The notes below the pieces were generated by a model. That model was given only the letters and a program-made list of their open reading frames with translations, was not told where the DNA came from and searched no databases. From Arcicella rigui (lineage in GTDB: Bacteria; Bacteroidota; Bacteroidia; Cytophagales; Spirosomataceae), in the NCBI RefSeq assembly GCF_034929435.1, contig NZ_JAYFUM010000024.1, forward strand, positions 1-64,000: DNA of 64,000 nt, written 5' to 3'. A program made the position numbers and the translations under genes. Shown here in pieces: positions 56,800-64,000 of the stretch; position 1 is the first letter of the stretch; each line of letters starts with the position of its first letter.

Positions 56800-57410
56800 A
56801 CTAAATCAATGCTATTTTTTATATCTGTATCGCTTATAAGTAAAAATTTAAGCCAATTAGGGTTATCATTAATTACAGCATTTAACAGAGATGAATCAAT
56901 AATTTGAGGCTGAATACATTTATTTTTTATAGAATCTATTAAGCCAACTTGTTCTAATATTTTAAAAGTTACTTGCTTGATTTTCTTTTGTGTCATTTCA
57001 GTTAGTGAATCCATTTCAGGGTGCATTTCATTCTTTCTTCTATAATAGGATAAGAATTCACCTTCTGAAACATGGTAGTCAAAAATCAAGAGTTTATCTC
57101 GTAGAACCTCTATTACAAAGTCTCCAATAAAGGGGTGGCTTTTACATACAGCAATAAGAGAAATCTGTTTTTGTGCTGTTAAGCTACCATTAATTAAGAT
57201 GTCCAGCTCTTCTTCTGTTAATTGTGCTACTCTTTTCCTTAGTTCTGAAAATATTCTTTTACCCGTTGAGGCTTTACCAGAACCTAACTCATTTGTATAG
57301 TCTATCTCTCTTTTATCGTTGAGTGCTTTGGCAACCAATATCATCTCTTGTAATCTCAGAGAAGCCGCCGTAAAAGTGAAATCGTACTTTACATTCATTT
57401 CAATCATCAT
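56796..57410 (-). CDS. brxA: BrxA (DUF1819)
   Basis: 204 residues from the ATG at 57410, whose A is the last base of the TAA of the upstream XRE gene. The frame is open for 30 more codons, but those overlap the XRE gene and are not BrxA-like. Landmarks of the family: YDFTFTAASLRLQEM near the N-terminus, ELGSGKASTGKRIFSELRKR, and LTAQKQISLIAVCKSHPFIGD, cited in parts. BrxA proteins are small DNA-binding winged-helix proteins of the BREX core. Overlaps brxB by 4 bp. Confidence 0.92.
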   Translation of the reverse strand: MMIEMNVKYDFTFTAASLRLQEMILVAKALNDKREIDYTNELGSGKASTGKRIFSELRKRVAQLTEEELDILINGSLTAQKQISLIAVCKSHPFIGDFVIEVLRDKLLIFDYHVSEGEFLSYYRRKNEMHPEMDSLTEMTQKKIKQVTFKILEQVGLIDSIKNKCIQPQIIDSSLLNAVINDNPNWLKFLLISDTDIKNSIDLV

Positions 57411-57586
57411 TATTTTATTAAGCTTTGTAATGGGGTATTCAAAAGAGTACTTAGTTTTTCTAAATGTTTTTTGTGAGGGATACTTTTCCCTTTTACCCAA
57501 CTACTAAGAGTAACTTCGCTAACCCCGAGTTTTGCAGCAAGCCATTTTTGTTTAATTCCTTTTGACTGTAAGAGTTCTTTTAGCAT
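57410..57586 (-). CDS. Small XRE-family helix-turn-helix regulator of BREX
   Basis: 58 residues, shorter than usual ORF cut-offs. It starts with ATG at 57586 and ends with TAA at 57410. The sequence MLKELLQSKGIKQKWLAAKL then GVSEVTLSSWVKGKSIPHKK is a complete HTH_3 fold (helices 2 and 3 are KQKWLAAKLGV and SEVTLSSWVKG). It overlaps brxA by one base (TAATG), so both come from one transcript. As the first gene of the operon, it is a natural autoregulator that sets BREX expression. An imperfect dyad CTTTAA...TTAAAG lies just upstream (57591-57608). Confidence 0.85.
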   Translation of the reverse strand: MLKELLQSKGIKQKWLAAKLGVSEVTLSSWVKGKSIPHKKHLEKLSTLLNTPLQSLIK

Positions 57587-57756
57587 AAATACTTTAAAAA
57601 AAATTAAAGTTTGTCTTCGCTGTAAAGTTAGAGTATATATTCAGAACTTAAAATTAACGATTGTACATTTTAATAAGCTAAGGAAGGGTAAAATATCTAA
57701 AAAGGGGGAAATTTGTTTTAAAATTATTGTAAGAGCATCCAATGGGATAAAATTTT

Positions 57757-57906
57757 AGTCCAATCAAACGGACGTTTATTTATACAATTTATCCATTTTT
57801 ATAATTTCCATAAAAAAGCTTCTAAATAACCTTAAATTGTATAAAATACTTGTATAATAAACAAAGTATATTTTTGAGAATTTATAGATGAATAAGTATA
57901 TACAAA
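57757..57906 (+). repeat. 150-bp dispersed repeat, copy 2 (first copy at 4281)
   Basis: Same orientation and internal geometry as 4281-4430. Outer blocks are nearly identical (first ~34 bp; last 70 bp with one mismatch), and the 50-bp centre is diverged. It starts 170 bp upstream of the BREX operon start and so marks the boundary between BREX and the sugar cluster. Confidence 0.75.
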
Positions 57907-58099
57907 CAAAAAAATATATACTTGTGTATATATTAATTACTACCAAATAAGAAAGACAGAAAACCAGGATTCTCTTTGAGGCAAGGATAATAAAATACAA
58001 CATCATAGAAATAGAACTGATGCTTAATCGATTTAGTGGAAAAGGGGGCATAATACTTATTTCACAGATGGCTCAGGTGAAGAAGGTTTTTAAGTTTTA

Positions 58100-58667
58100 G
58101 TTTTAATCAAAAGAAAGAGCTGGTTTGCTATTTTTTAAACAACGAAAATTATAAGATATGTAAATTTGTTACCAAGTTTTAAGTGATTTCCAATGGAAAT
58201 TGTTAAAGAAATTGTCTCTGAGCAAAGAAAGAGAAAATAATAGAACAGTATTGTGTATTGATATACAATCCGTTAAAATAGCTCTATTTATCAGTGAAGA
58301 CAAGGGAATAAATATTGATGGCAATAAGTATTTACGAAGGAACGAGTCTTTCGAAGACACACAAAAGGCTAAGCTGGGGTCGTACTCGACAAAGATAATA
58401 AAGTCGGCTGAATCATGGATACTGCTAACAAATTGCCAAATAATGCTGAAGAGAAATTAAAATTTGACCAATATAGTTTTTAAACATCTTATAAAAAACA
58501 TTTTGAATCTAACTATGAATAGAAGGTTGAAGTAATGCAAAAGCCAGTATCGACGATAGGACTTGTTCCTCAAAAGAATCGTTGGTAAGTTAAAATTAGA
58601 CCATCAATGGGTGGCTTTGGGTGAGCCTAATTTTAGACGAAGATTATTCAGAGATATAAAAAAATAA
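58100..58667 (+). pseudogene. IS5-family transposase remnant
   Basis: Scattered frames on the plus strand recall the DDE transposase of IS5-type elements. KERENNRTVLCIDIQSVK then ISEDKGINIDGNKYLRR corresponds to the first catalytic Asp region (CxDSQSVK...DGNKKI). Further on, MQKPVSTIGLVPQKNRW then a stop, and EPNFRRRLFRDIKK correspond to the region before VERTFAWL...RRLSKDYE. Multiple stops and frame changes show it is long dead. Inverted ends could not be recognised. Confidence 0.6.
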
Positions 58668-59133
58668 TATTTTCTAAGGAAATTATGCTTTAAAATTTAT
58701 TTGTTGATAATCAATATGTTATAGCTTAAAAGTAAGGTCTTGAACGATTTTTTAGGTTATTAACAATCCGATTAAAATCCCGTAAAAAAGATGGGGAAGT
58801 TTCAATTTCGGAGTAGTTTATTTTTAATAAATATTCACTTAACGATATTAAACTACAATTCAACGATTAAAATTGAAAAAGGTTGGTATTATTACTTTGT
58901 TTGCAACTACCCCAAGTATAGTCATTAAAATTTAATGCTTATTTGTCGTTTGAAAAGTTCAAATTAAATCTAAATGAACTACTTCATAAGGTGTCAATAA
59001 GTTTAACATACATTTTGTCTAACAACTCATAAATTAGCTAAGTATGCCATTCGATTGTCATTAAAATGAAAACTTAGTTTATAGAGTGTTTCGATATTTG
59101 TATAAAAGAAAACTTATCAATCTAAGAATAATT
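58668..59133. other. Leader of the dideoxyhexose operon
   Basis: About 465 bp of AT-rich DNA without a gene. It separates the IS5 remnant from rfbF and must contain the promoter of the sugar operon, though no -33/-7 pair stands out. An in-frame ATG at 59086 gives 16 extra residues to rfbF that are not conserved-looking. Confidence 0.5.
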
Positions 59134-59910
59134 ATGAAAGTTGTAATTTTAGCGGGAGGGTTAGGTACTCGACTTATGGAGGAAACTGAATCTCGCCCCA
59201 AACCAATGGTAGAGATTGGAGGGAAACCGATTCTTTGGCATATCATGAAAATTTATGAAACTCATGGTTTCAATGACTTTGTTATTTGTCTTGGGTATAA
59301 AGCTCAATTAATTAAAGAATACTTTTTGAATTATTATTTGTATAATTCAGATGTGACGATAGAACTTGAGAGGAACAAAATAGATGTACATTTTTCTAAT
59401 TCAGAGTCTTTCAAGGTAACATTGGTAGATACAGGTTTACATACCAATACAGCAGGAAGAATTAAACGAATTCAGAAATATATTGGAGACTCAACTTTTA
59501 TGTTGACTTATGGGGACGGAGTTTCAGACGTAAATATTACCGATTTAGTTACGTTTCATAAAAAACACGGGAAATTAGCAACTTTAACAACAGTTCAAAG
59601 TCCGAGTAGATTTGGAAATATAGAAATGGGAGATAATGACAATATACAGCATTTTGTAGAAAAGCCTCAGTGTGATGGCTTGTGGATAAATGGAGGTTTT
59701 TTTGTTCTGGAATCTGGGATATTTGATTATTTAGATGAAAATTCTGATAATACACAATGGGAGAAAAAGCCCTTAATTGATATTACATTAGATAATCAAC
59801 TCTGTGCATATAAACATTACGGGTTTTGGAAGCCCATGGATGCACTTCGAGATAGAATAGAGTTAGAACAACTATGGAATAGTGGACAAGCAAAATGGAA
59901 AATTTGGTAA
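59134..59910 (+). CDS. rfbF: Glucose-1-phosphate cytidylyltransferase
   Basis: 258 residues from the ATG at 59134. The nucleotidyltransferase signature AGGLGTRLMEETESRPKPM is at the N-terminus, then GGKPILWHIMKIY, TYGDGVSDVNI and the end FWKPMDALRDRIELEQLW. It makes CDP-glucose from CTP and glucose-1-phosphate, the first step of CDP-3,6-dideoxyhexose synthesis (RfbF/DdhA). rfbG follows after 9 bp. Confidence 0.95.
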   Translation: MKVVILAGGLGTRLMEETESRPKPMVEIGGKPILWHIMKIYETHGFNDFVICLGYKAQLIKEYFLNYYLYNSDVTIELERNKIDVHFSNSESFKVTLVDTGLHTNTAGRIKRIQKYIGDSTFMLTYGDGVSDVNITDLVTFHKKHGKLATLTTVQSPSRFGNIEMGDNDNIQHFVEKPQCDGLWINGGFFVLESGIFDYLDENSDNTQWEKKPLIDITLDNQLCAYKHYGFWKPMDALRDRIELEQLWNSGQAKWKIW

Positions 59911-59919
59911 ATTGTTTAA

Positions 59920-60981
59920 ATGGGAATATTGAATATTTATAGCGATAAAAAAGTTTTTTTAACTGGTCATACTGGCTTTAAAGGTTCTTGGTTACTAACG
60001 TGGTTGCATGAATTGGGGGCAAATATAAAAGGATATTCTTTAGCTCCTGAAAATGAACAGGATTTATACAACCTGATTGATGGTAATAGTTTTTGTAAAT
60101 CAGTTATTGCAGATATAAGAGATAAACAACGCCTGCAAGATGAACTTACTGTATTTCAACCCGATTTTATTTTTCATTTAGCTGCACAACCTTTGGTTAG
60201 GCCATCTTACCAAATTCCTACAGAAACGTTTGAGATTAATACACTTGGAACTGCTTATTTATTAGATGCAGTTCGTAGTTTGGAAAAACCTTGTGTTGTT
60301 ATTATAATAACCACCGACAAAGTTTATGAAAACCAAGAATGGAACTATGCTTATCGTGAAATAGATAGATTGGGGGGATATGACCCTTATAGTGCAAGTA
60401 AAGCTGCGGCTGAAATAGTAGTAAGTTCATATAGAAAATCATTTTTTAATCCTGATAGCTATAATGTTCACCAAAAGGCTCTTGCTTCAGCCCGTGCAGG
60501 CAATGTAATTGGTGGTGGTGACTGGGCAAAAGACCGCATCATCCCTGATATTGTTCGGGCTTTACAAGCAACCACTTCTATAAGAGTTCGTAACCCAAAT
60601 GCAGTAAGACCTTGGCAACATGTATTAGAGCCAATAAGTGGCTATTTACTCTTAGGTGCAAAATTAGCAATAGAGCCTATTAAATATGCTACGGCATGGA
60701 ATTTTGGGCCTTATATGGCTGATACACTTACAGTAGGCGAAGTAGTAAATAAAGTGATTAAAATTTGGGGGGAAGGTGAAGCCGAAATTAAACAAAATGC
60801 TAATGCTCCACACGAAGCCGGTTTATTGATGTTAGATATAAGTAAATCAATTAATGAATTAGGTTGGAAGCCAAAGTGGAATGCCAAAATAGCAATCGAA
60901 AATACTATTAAAGCATACCAATCTTATACCTATCAGACAATAATTGAACAAATAAATACCTACCAAATTAAGGATAAATGA
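59920..60981 (+). CDS. rfbG: CDP-glucose 4,6-dehydratase
   Basis: 353 residues. The NAD motif FLTGHTGFKGSWL is the hallmark of CDP-glucose dehydratases. Then DFIFHLAAQPLVRPSY, IITTDKVYEN (catalytic Thr-Asp-Lys replacing the TDE of dTDP enzymes) and YDPYSASKAAAE (YxxxK). RNPNAVRPWQHVLEPISGYL is also diagnostic. It converts CDP-glucose to CDP-4-keto-6-deoxyglucose. It overlaps rfbH by 4 bp. Confidence 0.95.
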   Translation: MGILNIYSDKKVFLTGHTGFKGSWLLTWLHELGANIKGYSLAPENEQDLYNLIDGNSFCKSVIADIRDKQRLQDELTVFQPDFIFHLAAQPLVRPSYQIPTETFEINTLGTAYLLDAVRSLEKPCVVIIITTDKVYENQEWNYAYREIDRLGGYDPYSASKAAAEIVVSSYRKSFFNPDSYNVHQKALASARAGNVIGGGDWAKDRIIPDIVRALQATTSIRVRNPNAVRPWQHVLEPISGYLLLGAKLAIEPIKYATAWNFGPYMADTLTVGEVVNKVIKIWGEGEAEIKQNANAPHEAGLLMLDISKSINELGWKPKWNAKIAIENTIKAYQSYTYQTIIEQINTYQIKDK

Positions 60982-62291
60982 ATCTAATAAATTTCCAAAA
61001 TATTGATGATAATCTTGAGCAACAGTTAAGAACAATTGCTCAACTTAAAACCAAACAAGAAATCGTAGCAGGCATAAACTATATTCCTGTAACTGGAAAA
61101 GTTGTGAATGGTGATGATATTTTATTAGGGATTGATTCACTTTTGGATGGTTGGTTGACCACGGGTCGTTTTGGTAAAAAGTTTGAATATGAGTTTGCTA
61201 AATATTTTGGATCTAAGTCTTCATTACTGGTTAATTCAGGGTCATCTGCAAATTTAGTAGCCTTCTATGCACTTACTTCACCAAAATTAGGTGAACGACA
61301 AATTAAACCTGGTGATGAAGTTATTACTGTCGCTGCTGGATTTCCTACCACAGTTAATCCTATAATTCAATACGGTGCTATTCCTGTTTTTATAGATATA
61401 GATTTACCTACCTACAATATTAAAGCGGAGTTAATTGAAGAGGCCATTACGCCTAAAACAAAAGCGATTATGCTTGCCCATACGATGGGGAATCCCTTTA
61501 ATTTGGATGTAGTGATGGAAGTAGCTAAAAAGTATCATCTTTGGGTAATTGAAGATGATTGTGATTCACTTGGAGCGACATACAAAGGGAAGAAAACGGG
61601 TACTTTTGGCGAATTAGCAACGGTTTCATTTTATCCTGCTCACCATATTACAATGGGCGAAGGTGGTGCTGTTTTAATCAATAACTCTAAACTAAAAATG
61701 CTTGCGGAGAGCTTTAGGGATTGGGGAAGAGATTGTTACTGTGCCACTGGACAGGACAATACTTGTAATAATCGTTTTGGTTGGCAGTTAGGTAATTTAC
61801 CAGAAGGTTATGACCACAAGTATATCTACTCGCATGTCGGGTTTAACTTGAAAGTAACCGATATGCAGGCGGCTATCGGTTTGAGCCAACTCCAAAAAGC
61901 TGACCAGTTTGTAGAAAAAAGAAGAGAGAATCATCAATTACTTTATAGTAAAATGAAAGCTTTTGAAGAACATTTTATTCTGCCTGAAGCGACATCAAAT
62001 AGTGAGCCAAGTTGGTTTGGTTTTATGCTTACTTTGAGAGATACAAGTCCTATCAAAAGAAGAGAATTGATTCAATATTTAGAAAGTAATAAGATTGGTA
62101 CACGATTACTTTTTGCTGGGAATTTGACTAAACAACCTGCCTATGCTAACATTAAGAAACGAATCGTAGGGGATTTGACGAATACTGATATTGTGATGAA
62201 TCGTTCGTTTTGGCTTGGTGTTTGGCCAGGGCTTAATGAACAACATTATGATTATATGATTGATGTAATTAGAAAATTTCTGAGTAATTAA
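60978..62291 (+). CDS. rfbH: CDP-4-keto-6-deoxyglucose 3-dehydrase (E1)
   Basis: 437 residues, a PLP/PMP-dependent enzyme of the RfbH/DdhC type. The usual PLP lysine is replaced by His in FYPAHHITMGEGGA, the signature of this dehydrase. The Cys-rich loop CDSLGATYKG and DCYCATGQDNTCNNRFGW binds a [2Fe-2S] cluster. It removes the C3 hydroxyl together with a reductase (E3, DdhD) whose gene is not in the window. The start overlaps rfbG and the next gene starts directly at the stop (TAAATG). Confidence 0.95.
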   Translation: MNLINFQNIDDNLEQQLRTIAQLKTKQEIVAGINYIPVTGKVVNGDDILLGIDSLLDGWLTTGRFGKKFEYEFAKYFGSKSSLLVNSGSSANLVAFYALTSPKLGERQIKPGDEVITVAAGFPTTVNPIIQYGAIPVFIDIDLPTYNIKAELIEEAITPKTKAIMLAHTMGNPFNLDVVMEVAKKYHLWVIEDDCDSLGATYKGKKTGTFGELATVSFYPAHHITMGEGGAVLINNSKLKMLAESFRDWGRDCYCATGQDNTCNNRFGWQLGNLPEGYDHKYIYSHVGFNLKVTDMQAAIGLSQLQKADQFVEKRRENHQLLYSKMKAFEEHFILPEATSNSEPSWFGFMLTLRDTSPIKRRELIQYLESNKIGTRLLFAGNLTKQPAYANIKKRIVGDLTNTDIVMNRSFWLGVWPGLNEQHYDYMIDVIRKFLSN

Positions 62292-63215
62292 ATGAAAAAA
62301 AAAGCCATAATTACAGGGGGAACAGGTTTTTTAGGAAAAGCCATAATTGAAAAGCTCATTAAAGCCAATTATTTACTTTTTGTGTTAATTAGAAAAGAAT
62401 CTAACCTCAGTTTTATAAATCATTTATTACCTTGTTGTAAATGTATTTATTATGAAACCCTCCAAGACAAAGAACTTTTAGTTCTTTTAGAAGATGCAAT
62501 GAATACTGATTTATTTATTCATTGTGCATGGAAAGGAGTGAGTAATATAGAAAGAGACCAAATAAGCCAAATTACCTATAATATTACACTTACAATAGAC
62601 GCAGTAATTTTAGCAAATAATTTAAAATGTAAGAAGTGGGTTGGAATGGGGTCTCAAGCTGAATATGGTATAGTAAATGATATTGCATACGAAGAAACAA
62701 CACCAATTAGTCCATTTAGTACTTATGGGAAATCTAAAGTAGCTTGTTACTGGGCAGCCTCCGGACTATGCCAAATTTTTGGATTACCTATGTTGTGGTG
62801 CAGAATATTTTCTTTGTATGGAATAAATGATAACCCTAATACTTTAATCTCGTATCTTATTCAATCATGCCTAAATAGTACTTCACCATCTTTAACCAAC
62901 TGTGAACAAAAATGGGATTATTTATATGTAGTAGATGGAGCGGAAGCCATAATTAATTTGTCAGAATCAAATGAAAAAGGTGTTTTTAATATTGGATCAG
63001 GAAAAAGTGTCGCATTAAGAGAGGTTGTCAATTATATTAAAAAGCAAATAAATCCTCATCTATATGTAGGTTATGGACAAAAGTCTTATGCTGAAAACCA
63101 AATAATGCACTTAGAAGCTGATATTAGTAAATTGAAAAAAGTTACTAACTGGAAACCAGTTTTTGACCTACAAACTGGATTATCCGAAACGATAAATTAT
63201 TACCTCAAGAATTAA
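62292..63215 (+). CDS. NAD(P)-dependent epimerase/reductase of the CDP-sugar pathway
   Basis: 307 residues, extended SDR. Cofactor motif ITGGTGFLGKAIIEKL at the N-terminus, FIHCAWKGVSN, GMGSQAEYGI and the active site FSTYGKSKVACYW (YxxxK). WDYLYVVDGAEAIINLSES and FNIGSGKSVALREVV are typical of nucleotide-sugar reductases. Its place in the operon suggests it reduces the 4-keto group (abequose/paratose-type synthase) or the branched keto product (YerF-like). It starts directly at the rfbH stop. Which of these it does cannot be settled by sequence reading. Confidence 0.82.
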   Translation: MKKKAIITGGTGFLGKAIIEKLIKANYLLFVLIRKESNLSFINHLLPCCKCIYYETLQDKELLVLLEDAMNTDLFIHCAWKGVSNIERDQISQITYNITLTIDAVILANNLKCKKWVGMGSQAEYGIVNDIAYEETTPISPFSTYGKSKVACYWAASGLCQIFGLPMLWCRIFSLYGINDNPNTLISYLIQSCLNSTSPSLTNCEQKWDYLYVVDGAEAIINLSESNEKGVFNIGSGKSVALREVVNYIKKQINPHLYVGYGQKSYAENQIMHLEADISKLKKVTNWKPVFDLQTGLSETINYYLKN

Positions 63216-63222
63216 AAAATGA

Positions 63223-64000
63223 ATGAAAGTATCAGACTTTATAGCAAAATTCCTGTATGATAACGGAATAAATCATGTCTTTGAACTTTCAGGGGGGATG
63301 ATAACACATATTTTAGACTCTATAAACAAAGCTGGTAAGATCGACATCATTACCATGCACCATGAGCAGGGAGCTTCTTTTGCAGCTGATGCTTATGGGA
63401 GAATTAAGAAAATACCTGGTGTTGCTCTTGCAACAAGTGGACCAGGAGCAACAAACCTTGTCACAGGAATTGGTAGCTGTTATTTTGACTCTTCACCAGC
63501 AATATTCATAACAGGTCAAGTTAATATTCACGAACAAAAGGGTGACAAATCTATTAGGCAGTTGGGGTTTCAAGAAACAGACATTGCCTCAATTGTAAGC
63601 CCCATAACAAAGGCAGTTTTTAAAGTAAAAGAAGCGTCATCTATTCCAAGTATTTTTGCAAAAGCCTTTAAAATAGCTTTAGAAGGAAGACCTGGCCCTG
63701 TTTTAATAGATATACCAATGAATATTCAGCGAATGGATATTGATGTATTAGATACTGAGTTAGTAAAAGTGGCTTCGCATCCTGAAACTATTATTGACAA
63801 TGCAGAATTCCAAAACCTTAAACAAGATATTTTAAATGCAAAGTATCCTTTGATATTAGCTGGTAGAGGTGTTTGTGTATCTTCATCTGAACAACTTTTG
63901 CTGGAATTCGCAGAAAAGTATAATATCCCAGTTATCACAACTTTGTTAGGGCTTGACATCATTCCATATAATCACCCTTTAAGGGTTGGCTTTATTGGAA
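63223..64000 (+). CDS. Thiamine-diphosphate enzyme, acetolactate-synthase-like (cut by window end)
   Basis: At least 259 residues, still open at 64000. N-terminal Pyr domain: MKVSDFIAKFLYDNGINHVF, MHHEQGASFAADAYGRIKK (the conserved Glu that activates the thiazolium), GVALATSGPGATNLVTGIG and GDKSIRQLGFQETDIASIV. The central domain begins near 63800. It starts 8 bp after the reductase stop, in the same operon. ALS-like ThDP enzymes in CDP-dideoxysugar clusters include YerE, which adds a two-carbon unit from pyruvate to the 4-keto sugar to make yersiniose-type branched sugars. That is the favoured inference. Confidence 0.88.
   Translation, partial: MKVSDFIAKFLYDNGINHVFELSGGMITHILDSINKAGKIDIITMHHEQGASFAADAYGRIKKIPGVALATSGPGATNLVTGIGSCYFDSSPAIFITGQVNIHEQKGDKSIRQLGFQETDIASIVSPITKAVFKVKEASSIPSIFAKAFKIALEGRPGPVLIDIPMNIQRMDIDVLDTELVKVASHPETIIDNAEFQNLKQDILNAKYPLILAGRGVCVSSSEQLLLEFAEKYNIPVITTLLGLDIIPYNHPLRVGFIG

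Noticed and set aside
1..64000. CRISPR arrays, tRNA or rRNA genes
   Set aside because: No regularly spaced repeats with unique spacers and no cloverleaf or rRNA-like sequence were recognised on either strand. The only tandem arrays are the iterons and an 11-bp tract.

Overview
The window looks like DNA from a Bacteroidota bacterium, most likely order Cytophagales. The evidence is AT-rich DNA, TAnnTTTG-type promoter hexamers, starts without clear Shine-Dalgarno sequences, a type IX secretion (T9SS) sorting domain, a CarboxypepD/TonB-type outer-membrane receptor, and many AraC, HxlR and SDR genes. The species cannot be fixed from sequence alone. A Rep_3 initiator with an iteron array and a parA-parB pair lies near 38-42 kb. 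The central part is therefore a plasmid, or a plasmid-derived segment now joined to other DNA.

Layout. 0.5-4.2 kb: a secreted M12B-type metalloprotease with a T9SS sorting domain. 4.3-6.2 kb: copy 1 of a 150-bp repeat, a hydrolase-like fragment and a DUF234-type AAA ATPase. 6.4-14.8 kb: small redox and stress-type genes (three AraC/HxlR regulators, aldo/keto reductase, three SDRs, alpha/beta hydrolase, two NTF2-like proteins). 15-27.3 kb: a carbohydrate-utilisation locus with an NrtR-type regulator, a TonB-dependent receptor, a frameshifted esterase, GH78, GH3 and GH43-like enzymes, and no SusD. 27.7-34 kb: aldo/keto reductase, epimerase, AraC regulator, small membrane protein and an IorA/IorB molybdenum hydroxylase. 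34-37.6 kb: a cluster of broken genes, several being paralogues of intact genes at 6-15 kb. 38-42.5 kb: rep, iterons, parA, parB and a candidate centromere. 42.7-44.1 kb: a DUF4143-type AAA ATPase.

44.6-57.6 kb holds a complete type 1 BREX phage-defence operon on the minus strand, in transcription order: a small XRE regulator (too short for usual ORF cut-offs), brxA, brxB, brxC, a gene remnant, pglX, pglZ and brxL. The BrxL protein appears to end in a MIT_C (phospholipase-D-like) domain and shows no recognisable Lon protease domain. This is the most interesting variation in the window.

57.7-64 kb: copy 2 of the 150-bp repeat, an IS5-type transposase remnant, then a plus-strand CDP-3,6-dideoxyhexose operon (rfbF, rfbG, rfbH, a reductase/epimerase and a ThDP enzyme cut by the window end). 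That gene set resembles the pathway to branched sugars such as yersiniose. The two 150-bp repeats are in direct orientation and bracket the 53.5 kb that contains rep, par and BREX. This suggests, but does not prove, that the segment was or is a separable replicon.
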